Of a DNA stretch of 64,000 bases, positions 1 to 11,065 are shown piece after piece; position 1 is the stretch's first letter; each line of letters begins with the position of its first letter. The notes under the pieces are model-generated. The model ran no database searches, was not told where the DNA came from, and saw only the letters and a list, made by a program, of their open reading frames with translations. The position numbers and the translations under genes are program-made. Source of the stretch: Pollenia angustigena (Eukaryota > Arthropoda > Insecta > Diptera > Polleniidae); assembly GCA_930367215.1 (NCBI GenBank), contig OV884057.1, forward strand, positions 198,699,621 through 198,763,620, read 5' to 3'.

Positions 1-690
1 CATGTATACACTCCCAAATGAGTCTAAATTGTGTAAATATACCTTGGATCATTTTTGCAGCTCTCTGGAAGTTACTTATAATATTTTTTTTTAGTTTGTT
101 TCGCATCGATCAGAACTTTAACAATTTGATATATTTATTTCTAAACAGTCTTTAGAATAAATGATACCTTTAATCGAGTAATTTTCTTAAGAATTAATAA
201 TATTTTTGTCACATAAAGAAATGCTTTGAATGATATATATATGTATGTGTAGCAGTTTCACTTATCAGGTTTTCTATGAGAAACTTAAAGCTGTATCGTT
301 TACAAAAATGTTTTTTTCGTGCTTTCTGACATACAAAATTTTTCGCCATAAGAAATTAAAAAAAAAATTTCTAATATTTTCCAAAATTAAAATTCTTCGA
401 AATTGGTAATGCAATGCTTAAAATATAGGTTTTAAATTTTTAAAGAATAATATTCTTGCTGCATTAAAATTAAAGTTTAAAGTCAAATAAGGACCAGTCT
501 TATAAACATACATACATTTAGCATCACTATAATAGGTGGAGTCGGACTTATAAATTTTTTAGCAGTTTGGAGTCCATATACCTGAAAAAACAAAAGGAAT
601 CAAATTGACGAGTATGGTGAATTCTCTTTCCTAAAAACTCAAGACTTGATAAGTTAAAGTTGATGTGTGTAAATCAACACAGAATATTAT
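1..690. other. AT-rich non-coding stretch
   Basis: No gene seen. Positions 590-660 resemble a diverged end of the MITE at 41912-42127 (both contain CTCAAGACTTGA..AG followed by a TTGA..TGTGTG segment). Confidence 0.4.
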
Positions 691-736
691 AGTTGATTAT
701 TAGAAAACATTGTCAAATCAGAACTTTGCTCATCTA

Positions 737-790
737 TGAACATAATGGTGCCCATAAACGAGGCAATTTTAGTCGAAACATGTGTTACTA
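737..790. repeat. Short dispersed repeat, inverted partner at 5335-5390
   Basis: GTGCCCATAAACGAGGCAAT..TAGTCGAAACATG reads again on the opposite strand at 5335-5390. Its family is unknown. Confidence 0.45.
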
Positions 791-794
791 CTTA

Positions 795-960
795 CGCCCC
801 GTTATCACATGCAAGTTCGAAAAACTCAATACACCCACACTTTTTCACTTACATTCACACAATTATTGTACTTTCAGTCATTCAACTGTTTCCTCGATTT
901 TTGTTGATAATACGTATACACTACTTGCAAGTAGTTACTTGTATGTGGAAACGTAGGGCT
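795..960 (+). mobile_element. Small TIR element (GTTTCCACATGCAAGT family)
   Basis: Ends are CCCCGTTATCACATGCAAGT and, inverted, AGCCCTACGTTTCCACATAC. Relatives lie at 20541-20856 and 28533-28668. TSDs of TAA type at the other copies suggest a PIF/Harbinger-like MITE. Open frames across it are incidental. Confidence 0.6.
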
Positions 961-1039
961 ATGTTTCACTTTTTACCAAAGACGATGACACTAAAACGAA
1001 ACATCAGCATTGTGTGTTTTTTAGAAGTACTAAACATAT

Positions 1040-1164
1040 CGTCTTCACCTGACAATTTTTTGTCATACCAAACGTCAAAGTATATATAAAAAAAAACTCG
1101 AAAATTTTTGTCAGCGTTTTTTAATATGAAGTTTGGTATGACAAAAAATTGTCAGGTGAAGACG
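1040..1164. repeat. Perfect 34-bp inverted repeat with 57-nt loop
   Basis: Positions 1040-1073 are the exact reverse complement of 1131-1164, and pairing continues with one mismatch for a few more bases. It would fold into a strong hairpin if transcribed. It may be a foldback MITE. Confidence 0.85.
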
Positions 1165-1771
1165 CTATGTAACATACAGTCTACAACTGACATGAAATGC
1201 TTAACATTAACACTAAAATGATGTTAGTGTTAAGTATAGACTCATCATGTTAGAGGTTTTCTCATGTTATAACACGTTTGTTAATGTAAATATTTCAACA
1301 ACGCTTTTATAACACCATGCTATAACAGCAAATCATGTCAGTATACGTGAATGTATGGGTAACTTAATGAAATAGCTGGAATAATTAGAGTGGATGAAAT
1401 ATTGTATGAGAGTGAAGAAGATACTGACTTAAAAAAGAAAAATGAAGTCTGGCAAATTTTTAAATACATTTATAAAATATCTTCAATTTTCTTAGTTTTC
1501 AATGTTCGCTTATTTTCTCTTTTGTTATTATCCGAGATATGCAAAACACGGCATGCAACAACTGCTCTCAACAAAATGAGAATAAAACAAGTAAGAGTGT
1601 TATATTCGGCTGTGCCGAACCTTTGATACCCTCCACCAGTGATGTTAACCGTACGGTAATTACCCTTTTTTAGGGTAATTTTGAGCCGCAAAAGGTAGCA
1701 AGTTAATTTTATTTAAAATACGGTAATTTAAAGATACATATTTGTTTTTTTTTTTTGTATAAATATACTTA

Positions 1772-1992
1772 TGCCCGTTTTCACAACTAACCGATAGCTA
1801 AAGGTAGGATTTTATATGCCGTATATAAAGCGTTCCATTATTACAACTTTATTTTAACCTACCAGGTAGGATGAACCTTAATTTACTTTATCGCTCACTT
1901 TAGGTAAAAGTAAAGTTTTAATAGTGGAACACTTTTCATAAGGCAGTTTAAAGTCTACTTTTAGCTAACGGTGGGTTGTGAAAACAGGCCTT
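1772..1992. mobile_element. Small foldback MITE (GGCCTGTTTTC ends)
   Basis: GCCCGTTTTCACAACTAACC near 1772 pairs with GGTGGGTTGTGAAAACAGGC near 1970-1991. Similar GGCCTGTT ends occur at 17593-17729 and 39589-39687. Confidence 0.5.
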
Positions 1993-2360
1993 GCATTTGT
2001 AAGTTTTATAATTTTAACTTTTAAGAGATGATTTTCAATTTAAATAGAATAGAATAGAGAAATAGATTATCAAAAAATTTTGAATTATGTTTTTGCAAAT
2101 GTGTTCATAACACCGAAAAGTACAAAATAAGAAAAATGAAATTACTCTTGTATATTATTAATTTTAAATTAAACTTTTTGTTTGTTCAAAAGTCAATAAC
2201 TTTTAAACATATAAAATAGTCGCAATGTTATAAATTTAACTATAGTTTTCGGATTATGTTAAGGACGGATCAGGGATTAAATGTGTCTAAAGTTAAGTGT
2301 TTGGCACTTGAACACCGTATTTTAATCAAGCATTCTGTACTTGATTTAAGAAAATCCGTA

Positions 2361-3157
2361 CACAGAGGGAAAAATCCGGTATAAAAATACCAAAATTGAC
2401 ACCATCCGTTGTCAAAAGTGAGCCAACTACGTTTGTGTTCAATTTGATAACGGATGGTATCAATGTTTTTTAACCACCTCGTTGTCAGTTTGTCACCATT
2501 TGTTCTCAATATGACATCAAATTGGTTATATATTATCACCATAATGGTACCATACCGACAACATGCTGTTGTCATTTTTGACAACACACCGTTAATATAT
2601 TGACAACATTCGGTTGTCCTTTCGATAACACATTGTTCTGATTGTAGTATGTACTTAATAACCCATTCTGAACCCAAGTAAAAAAATGGAATAATGTAAA
2701 TTTATTAATTTATTTCACATTAAATAATATACTTATAAAAAAATACATAAAAAATTCACACTTTTACAGCCAGGCCCACGATGTCACACGTTAACGTTCG
2801 CATAGAAAATTAAATTGAAAACAAAAACAAATATTAGAAATTTTTTTTATTTTATTTATTAAATTTTTATTTATTAATTTAATCACAGCACTGAAACTTT
2901 TCACTTTTTACTTTCGAATACCAAAGTTGATTGTGGGATAACTTGTATACGCTGTTAATAATGACAACAGGGCGATACCTATTTGACAACAGGGTGTTAT
3001 CAATTTGACAACAATGGTACGTTTTTTATCTAAGGGCCCAATTTGACAACATTTTGTTTAAAATTTAACAACAAATGTTGTCGAAATATTGACAACAGTT
3101 TGTTATCAATTTATTACCACTGGTTGACAGTTTTTTAACGTTTTTTTTCGCTCTGTG
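2361..3157. mobile_element. Tc1/mariner-type MITE with TTGACAACA repeats
   Basis: Ends are CACAGAGGGAAAAA and, inverted, CACAGAGCGAAAAAA, flanked by TA on both sides (2359-2360, 3158-3159). The interior is dominated by TTGACAACA, TTGATAACA and TTGTCA motifs near both ends. It is nested in the hAT-like element, which is itself nested in REP-A. Confidence 0.7.
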
Positions 3158-4147
3158 TACTTACCGTACTATTGAGACCGCTTTGCCTTGGTTTAAGTAC
3201 GGATAAATTGATTTTATGGATTTTTTTAGTGTTCATTACATACGTTAAGCTTATTAAATAAAAATATTTAAAGTTGAATGAACATTCATTAGTTTTATTT
3301 AATTCGTAAAAATGCCTTTTTAGACCAAAATTTCCATTAAAATTTTTCTTTAAACACATTTAAAATTTAAATAAATTGCTTATAAATACTGCTCTTATGT
3401 GCTATTTCCAAACGATGGACTGAGTGCTTTTTGCGTACGGTAATTTTTTCTCCAAAAAGGTAATTTTTAGAGGGCCGTACGGTAATTAAAAATAAAAGTT
3501 AACATCACTGCTCTCCATTGACAGTTCGAATGTTATTTATTATTAGTTATTAGTATTATAATCTTTATACAAACAGACATTGGTTGCGGCTTGAACCTAG
3601 TATATTAAATTTTTGACTGACAATCAGAAAGTTTAATGCTTTTTTAGCAATTTTAACTAGCTTGAGTAAAATATAATGATTCGTATCGATTTAAGCCGAA
3701 CCTAAATGATCTTCAGTAGGGCAATTTATATTGAAGCCATGGTACGCTATGAACAAATCATCCCAAAATTCTGCAGAGTGATTTCTGGTTTAAAAAAACA
3801 AAAATTTCAATACAGCGATGCAATTACTTCAAGCGTTTGCAGTGAATTTCAAAAGGCTGCTAAAATGGGATCTAAGGTAAATTATGGACCGTATATCACA
3901 AAATTGCATAACATTTTGTCTGGCCATATGAAGCTAAGCTGGAAGAAAGTTTACCGCAATATCTATATCTGCTACTAGTTTAGGCGTATTTAATTATTTT
4001 ACCAGAGTGGGCTTTGTATGGGGCCTAGGGAAAATTATGGACCGATCTTCACAAAATGTCACAGTGTCATTTCTAGTCCTATAAAACTGTGACGTACCAA
4101 TTTCTATTATGATAGCATTGTTAATTACGGGCTTGGCGTACTTAACA

Positions 4148-4850
4148 GTTTTCCGGTAGTACTAAACTGTTTTCCGGTAGTAGGGATTATATGGGGCCTA
4201 TGGTAAATTATGGACCGTTCTTCACAAAATTTTATAGTCTTATTTCTTGTTCAATAAAACTGTGATGTCCCAAATTTTGTTATAATAGCATTATTTTTTA
4301 CGTTTTTAGGCGTACTAAGCTGTTTTCCGGGAGAAGGGTTTATATGGGGCCTAGGGTAAATTATGAACTGATCTTCACGAGATTTCAGTTTTATTTCTAG
4401 TCCTATAAACCTTTTATGTACCAAATTTTGTTATGATAACATTGTTTTTTAAGGCTTTATGCGTACCCTAGGGTAAATTATAAACCAATCTTCACGAAAC
4501 CTTACAGTGTCATTTGTAGTCCTATTAAACTGTGACGAGCCAAATTTTGTTATGATTGCGTTATTAACTATGGTCTTAGACGTACTAAAGTGTTTTCCGG
4601 GAGTAGGGTTTATATGGGGCCGAGGGTAAATTAGGGACCGATATTCACGAAACTTTACAGTGATATTTCTAGTGCTATTAAACTGTGACGTGCCAAAATT
4701 TGTTATGATAGCATTGTCAATTAGCGTTTTAGGCGTACTATACTGTTTTCCGGGAGTAGGGCTGATATGGGGCCTAAGGTAAATTATGGACGGATCTTCA
4801 AGAAATTTTACAGCGTGATTTCCAGTCAAATAAAACGAATTTTTGCAAAG
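4148..4850 (+). repeat. 153-bp tandem units of REP-A copy 1
   Basis: GTTTTCCGG recurs at 4148, 4169, 4322, 4592 and 4744. Spacings are 153 and 152, with one 270-bp interval that fits two units minus about 36 bp, and one 21-bp local duplication. The minus strand stays open over 4449-4829 (126 codons). Confidence 0.8.
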
Positions 4851-5198
4851 CTATGTTTGTTTTTGTAACAAAATTAACATTTTTTTTAGGTGGTGGTTTT
4901 TTGATTTATAGTTCTGATCCTACTGGACCAATTTTGTTGAATTTCAATCCCGAACTGCTTAGGATAACTACAAGCAATTTGATACCAAATTTGTTTATTT
5001 CTTTTGAGCTTTTCGAAAGTGAGCGTGTTTTCAACAGACGGACAGACAGACGGACATGACTAAATCGACTTGGAATTACTCAAAGAGCCAGAATATATAT
5101 ACTTTATGGGGTCTGAGATGAATAATAAAAAAGTTTCACACGGAATGACAAACTTACTGTACCCTCTTCACAACTCATTGTGGTGGATGGAATAAAAA

Positions 5199-6060
5199 AG
5201 TCGACATCGCTACACACGATAAAACATTGTGGTTGGAGACAAAAAATATCAAACAATTTTGATATTTAAAAAACCAAAAAGGTAACAAGAATTTCAACCA
5301 GAAACATTACTACAAAGGCAGCAACATTAGGTGAAACATGCCCATGTTTCGACTAATATTGCCTTGTCTGTGGGCACCATAATACGCTATACTGGCGATA
5401 AATCGTCGAATCTGGCAAGCTTGGTATAAGCAAGCAGTGCTGAATTTTTTTGGCTTATACACGGAGTGGAGAAACGGCTAACTGCTGATTAAGGCGTTAT
5501 TACATTATGCTATTTTCAGAGTTGTAGTTGCTGGACAATATTTAAATGTTATTTATTAGAAAAAGCGTTAATTTTAAATATGTGTTTAATCTTAAATCTA
5601 AATATCGGGGATTTTATTAAATTTTTTTTATAAAAGATTTTTTTTTCGCAGTATGTATTTAAAATTTTTATTAGTTTTAATTATAAATTATTAGTTTATT
5701 ATTAAAAACGTCTGGATTTATTTAAACATAATGCCGACGAAAATTAGCACTCGAATAAAAAATCAGCAATTACTGCATCCGAAATGGTACTGATCGATAT
5801 TGAAACGGTTTTTGTTTGTCATCCCAATTTTTACCCTAAGTATTAGAATTATGTGCCATAAATTTATAATAAACATCCAAAAATATATATGGCTCAATAT
5901 CACCAAGGTGCAGAATTGGTTTTGCAAGCAATTTAATAAATTAAATCTTGACTTTATTGAAAAAAGAAAATTTATAAATTACTACAACTAACCTGTTTTA
6001 TGTGTACATCAAACAATAAATTTAAATAAAGAAGTAATTTTTAAGCTACATCAATATACA
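5199..6060. other. Non-coding stretch
   Basis: AT-rich. It holds the inverted partner (5335-5390) of the repeat at 737-790. No convincing gene; short open frames only. Confidence 0.4.
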
Positions 6061-6070
6061 TGCAGAGAAA

Positions 6071-7003
6071 GTCATTTCGGGAACGCGTCCTAATTACGAT
6101 CTTCAAAAACAAGTTCAAGAAGAAGAAAAATTTAAGGTATTTAACACCAGTCATAACTAAATACACCGTAATTATTATACAAAATCTAGTTTTGAAAAGG
6201 ATACTAAAACATTATTTATTTCTTATTATAAAAATGCAAAAATAGTTTGTCCGATAGTGCACAAGTCATTTCAAAAAATAATTATTTTAAGTGAACAAAG
6301 CCATCAGGTGTTAGACGGCAGTAGAGGAAGAAAACAATACAAAAGCCAACTGTCAATGCATTTATTGTCAAATATGTAAGTTATATTAAAGTGGTAAGTA
6401 ACTTTTAATTCATTATTCGTAGAGCGTACATCAATAGTCCATCATTTCGTGAACGTGTTTATTAAATAAATTTATTGATAAAATTCTTTTCTAAAATGTA
6501 GCCCCAAATATTTTACTTTTGACAAAGTCAGGTCGCATTTAAATTGGCCGCTGTAGAAGCAAGTCGCACATTTATTTGAAATCGTCATTTCGTGAACTGT
6601 CATTTCGGGAACGTTTCCGTATATTATGGCACGTTCCCGAAATGACTGTTGCGTTCTCGGAATGATAATTATTGCTTCCTAGGGCGACTCACTTACAATT
6701 TTATATGGATAAGATGACTGAACCACAGAAAGAGATTAAATGGCAACATCTCTTCGTCAGCAGAATAAACCATTGATAAAAAAAGAAAAAACAAATGGAA
6801 AATATTATTATTTGATGATTTTTTTTTTGTTTTGTATTTTTTTTTATATTTTTTTGCTAACTTATCGGCTAAATAAATAACTTTAATATTTAAACCGTTG
6901 CTTACAATTCAAATATTTCCTTTATTATACCTTATGATATCAATATCATCATTTCGGTAACAGTTTTGTCATTCCGGGAACGATTGATCATGTCCGGGAA
7001 CAT
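6071..7003. repeat. Cluster of the 15-bp motif GTCATTTCGGGAACG
   Basis: Exact or near copies sit at 6071, 6441, 6584, 6599, 6948, 6968 and about 6988 on the plus strand, and at 6632 and 6652 inverted. Dispersed short motifs in both orientations resemble transposase-binding subterminal repeats, but I could not define the ends of a host element. Confidence 0.7.
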
Positions 7004-7646
7004 TAATATTTTTTAATAAAAACGCATAAATTGAGCTTTTTTTAAAAAAAAAAATACATAGTTTATTTTATAACACAACTTTTATTCTGTTCATGTAACG
7101 TTAATTTGATCATAAGAGTTTTGAGAGGGTATATTAAGTTTGCCATTCCGTGTGAAACTTTTTTATTATACATCTCAGATCCCAAAAGGTATATATCTGG
7201 GTCATTTTGAAAAAAAAACTCGATATAAAAATCATTTCAGTAAAATAATAAAATACCACTAAAATTAAAGAAAAATTTCGTTTATAATACAAAATTTTAA
7301 AAACGTAAACAAAAATTAACAACATTTTTTCAACTTTTTAAATTTGACTTAATCCCAGCAAAAAACTTTGGAAGTTGTTCAAGAAGAAGGGATATTTTCA
7401 TGACTTCTTTAGCACTTAACTACTTGAATGAATTAAAAATGCCTTCCAAAATTCGAATAAATTTTAAATAAGTGAACCCATGAAAAATTACCTGCATTGC
7501 ACCATTCAAGTTGATTCAATGATTCAACTCATATGTAGGAATTACAATTTTTCACTATAATTAGGTACTCTTTTAGGATTGAAAGGGTACGAATATTATA
7601 TACAATTGACTGTAATGATTGAGTTAAATTTTTTTAATTACATATA

Positions 7647-8741
7647 CAGGTATCCCTTGATTTACACGGTACTTCATTTACGCGATTTAGATATAACACG
7701 GATCAGTAATAGTAGCCTTTTTTTGAAATACGCGCTTTTTTTTACGCGTTTTAATAAAACACGCTCAAAAAATGATGGCAATTTTTTCAGCTACCAGTAA
7801 ATTTATACTGTTTACTGAAAAAATTACAGTATTCAGCAAACTTTTACAAGTTACTGAAATAATGCAGTGCTAAGCTAATTTCCCTTTTCTGAAACATATG
7901 CAAACAAATATATTTTACCTGAAAAAGTCTAAAAATTAATTGACAATGCTTACAATTTAACTTTTTTTTATTAAAATTCTTTTAAAAAGTGAATACATAC
8001 TGATTTTTTTAGTTATCAGTAAAAATTTTCTGAATTTTGCCATTATTTCAGTAACCAGTAAAATTTTACTGGTTTTTAATTCAATTTGTCTTGGTTTAGT
8101 TTTTTTTTTTTTGACTATTTTACAATTTTCATCATTTTCTTATATTTTTGATTTTAAATATTCAATTGCATATCGCTCATTTGCTGCAAGACCGGCATAA
8201 CTCAAAAAATCCATTTCGAGATAAACGCATTTAAATTTTTTGATTTGCTCTAACTACTTAGAAAAAAAGAAGACACATTCCCTTCAAACTGGGAAAGTAT
8301 AAAAGATATAAAGATGAATTTAATACACAATATAAAGAAAAACAAAGCGAACAATTCTGCATCTCTAACTCCAAAATTTAATTTTTTGAGTTATGCCGGT
8401 CTTGCAGCAAATGAGCGATATGTATGTTTCAATTATTTTTTTTTTTTTAATTCAATTATTTTATAAAGATATAAGAACAAAGCTTTATACATATCTTTAT
8501 AAAGAAATATCCTTTTATTTTTTAAAAGTAAAATATATACAGTTTTATGTTCTTGATTTAACACGGTTTTAGGGCCCCAAAATAAAATTTTGTATGCATC
8601 TCATGTTTTGATTTACGCGATATGTTAAATTTCTGGTCCCATAAACGGAATTTGTACCAGTCCTGAACCTTGTTTTACGCGAATTTGATTTACACGTGCT
8701 TTCTTCGGTCCCAACAGACCGCGTAAATCGAGGGTTACCTG
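7647..8741. mobile_element. pogo/Tigger-like non-autonomous element
   Basis: TIRs are CAGGTATCCCTTGATTTACA and CAGGTAACCCTCGATTTACG, each next to TA (7645-7646, 8742-8743). The CAG start, the TA target and the style of the repeat fit pogo/Tigger elements. No transposase was found. Confidence 0.7.
8169..8422. mobile_element. Foldback MITE with perfect 42-bp arms
   Basis: Arms 8169-8210 and 8381-8422 are exact reverse complements (CATATCGCTCATTTGCTGCA.. at the tips). It is nested in the pogo-like element. A half copy is at 18575-18600. The perfect arms imply recent origin or conversion. Confidence 0.75.
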
Positions 8742-8838
8742 TACATATGTAAATACATTTAATTTTAATATGTATTAAAATTTGTTATGTTGCGTATATC
8801 AAGGCCTATCCAGTAGGTCTGCTTACTTCTACAACAAT

Positions 8839-9645
8839 AGGTGCGTTTGAGTACTTTTACAGTAAAATGCAGTAAATGAGTAAAGTAAAATATTTTCTCT
8901 CACAAAAATATGTTGTCCAAAAAAGTACGCGAACGCAAAATTTGTAAAAATTCGTAAAATAAAGGCAACAGCTGATGGCAAATAATTGAAGTGTTGAAAA
9001 ATATTGACACTTTTGACTACTTAACTCGTTTTCTTATCGGTACTCGATTAAATACTTTTTATAACACGAACATTTTTGGAAAATACAAACAAACTATTTT
9101 ATGTAATCTTTTCATATTTGTTTGTTTTTTATTTTATTTGATTTTATTAATTTGTAGCGTGTTAAATTATTTAAAATAACATAAATAATTTTTTTTTTAT
9201 TGATTACTTAAGTACCCAAATACTTCACACTTTTACAACTCTAAAAAATTAACAAAAAAAAAAAAAAATTCAAAAGTTTGTATTTGTTTTAATAAATGCT
9301 TCACAAACACCTTTTATTAATTAATATTTATTCACTTTCTGTTTTGGTTTAATATTTATTTCAACTTTTCTTTTATTTAACAGTTTTTTCACAATTTGTA
9401 TGCTTTTTTTTTTGTTACTTTTGTTTGTTTACCTTTTGAAACATATGTACAATGTTTTTTTGATTTACTAAATTTTACTGCAAAAATTTCTGCAGTAAAA
9501 ATTTGTAAATACTCAGATAAGAACTGTCACTTTTCGCTCTCAATTTATGTTCTCATTTACTGCATTTTGTGTACTCGAACGCAATTTCGTAAAATGCAGT
9601 AAAGTTTAGTAAAAAATAGTAAAAACTTTTGTGTTCTCGAACGCA
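8839..9645. mobile_element. 807-bp TIR element (TGCGTTYGAG ends), 8-bp TSD
   Basis: The ends carry GTGCGTTTGAGTAC and, inverted, GTTGCGTTCGAGAAC, with TACTGCATTTTAC inside both. Flanks ACAACAAT (8831-8838) and ACAGCAAT (9646-9653) match at seven of eight. The related copy at 57.79 kb reads straight through this site, so it is a natural empty site. Confidence 0.75.
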
Positions 9646-10321
9646 ACAGCAATACAAAAAACAACAGGCATTATGTTTATGTAAAATTTACCCGCCGTTG
9701 TCAAAATCTTACTACTACATAGGGAAAACAAAAGGTAAACTGTAATTTATAATACATTCCCATAATACATATACAAATTAATATCGAGCACCAATGAAAA
9801 TACGCATTAAAATCATTAAAGATTTATTGCTTTTCATTCACACTCAATTCAGTTAATATTCCAGATCAATGAAAACCCCGATCTAATCACTAAACTTTCA
9901 TTGGTGCTAAGCAATATTTTTAATGACGAGCCGTTTACCTAAATGTGAACCCATGCTCGCCAACGACACGCTAATGTTAAAATCATGCATGTTTCACCTA
10001 AAAAGAACCAGTGCATTATCCGCGGAACCCATGAATTTACTACTTCTTTTGCATGTCTTTTTTTTCTGGGAAGGTGTTTTACTTGTGTACTTCTTAGTCG
10101 ATTTAGCTATGTATGTCCTTCTGTTGAAAAACTCAAAAGTGAACAAACTAAGTGTCAAATTGCTTGTAGTTATCCTTAGCAATTTGAGATTGATATCCAG
10201 CAAAATCTGTTTAGTAGGATCAAAGCTATGAATCAAAATGTGGAACTGACACCTTAAAAAATTGATAATTTTGTTACAAAAACTAACATAAATGGTGCAA
10301 CAATGCACGGAATGATATAAG

Positions 10322-10622
10322 TGTTAAATTCTTGTTAAATATGGATCTTTTACCTTCAAAATACAATTACTAACTCAACTTTTAAATTCAATATATATTA
10401 ATCTTTATTCTTCTATGGTTTTTGATCAACTGTTTTAATTAACCGTTTCTTTTTCTTTCTAGATGTATGTATGTAATATTAAATAACTGAATATATGTAT
10501 TGTGTACAAGTATGTATTTATATAAACAAAATGCTACTAGAATATTCTAAGCGAATAAAACATTAGTGTTGCCATATTAATTATACATTTTTTACACTTA
10601 AAGAAATATAATATAGTTAACA
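10322..10622. mobile_element. Possible solo LTR inside REP-A copy 2
   Basis: A 301-bp insertion starting TGTTAA and ending TTAACA, flanked by TAAG and CAAG. It contains AATAAA near 10554. Other REP-A copies lack it. TG..CA ends and a 4-bp TSD with one mismatch suggest an LTR, but a short TIR element is also possible. Confidence 0.45.
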
Positions 10623-11065
10623 CAAGATTTTGCAAAAAGTCGTTTTATTCGACTGGAAATCACACTGTAAAATTTCGTGAAGATCCGTCCATAATTTACC
10701 CTAGGCCCCATATAAACCCTACTATCGGAAAACAGTTTATTACGCCTAAACCGTAATAAATAATGCTATCAAAATAACATTTAATACTTCACAGTTTTAT
10801 AGGACTAGAAATCACACTGTTAAATTTCGTGATGACTGGTCCATAATATATATCCATATATAGCCCACTCTGGTAAATTAAATAAATACGCCTAAAACTG
10901 TAGCAGAAAATTTCTTCCAACTTATCTTCATATGGCCAGAACAAATTAATTTTGTGGTTTACGGTCAATAATTTACCTTAGATCCCATATTAAGCAGCAT
11001 TCTGAAATTCACTGTAAACGCTAAAACTAATTTCTCTGCTGTATTAAAATTTATTAAAATTTATA

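Larger units (their letters stand above)
1637..3510. mobile_element. hAT-like non-autonomous element inside REP-A
   Basis: TIRs begin CAGTGATGTTAAC at both ends, with GTACGGTAATTACC just inside. Flanks CCCTCCAC (1629-1636) and CTCTCCAT (3511-3518) agree at six of eight bases, consistent with an aged 8-bp TSD. Removing the element restores the normal REP-A sequence. No transposase was seen. Confidence 0.75.
1587..5198 (+). mobile_element. REP-A copy 1, split by a 1.9-kb insertion
   Basis: REP-A is the most repeated family here. Its left end has AACAAGT(T/A)AGAG, a TTCGGCTGTGCCGAA mini-hairpin and GATACCCTCCACC. Its centre has 153-bp tandem units. Its right end has a GACGGACAGAC run and an imperfect hairpin ending GTGGTGGAGGGTATAAAAA, so GGTGGAGGGTAT is inverted at the two ends. 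In this copy the left 50 bp (1587-1636) are separated from the rest (3511-5198) by the element at 1637-3510. Its superfamily is not recognised. Confidence 0.8.
7354..10070. mobile_element. CCCAGCAAAAA-ended element, copy a
   Basis: Ends are CCCAGCAAAAAACTTTGG and, inverted, CCCAGAAAAAAAAGACATG. It matches 56956-58220 along most of its length after removal of two insertions (7647-8741 and 8839-9645). Probably a Tc1/mariner-type MITE, since the second copy has TA flanks. The 9923-10231 open frame is not a gene. Confidence 0.7.

Noticed and set aside
693..1089. Overlapping open frames of 87 and 117 codons
   Set aside because: They lie across a MITE and an inverted repeat, overlap in two frames and show no domain or biased composition.
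9923..10231. Overlapping 102-, 64- and 104-codon frames
   Set aside because: They cross the junction between the CCCAGCAAAAA element and REP-A; the start sequence recurs as non-coding DNA at 58.1 kb.
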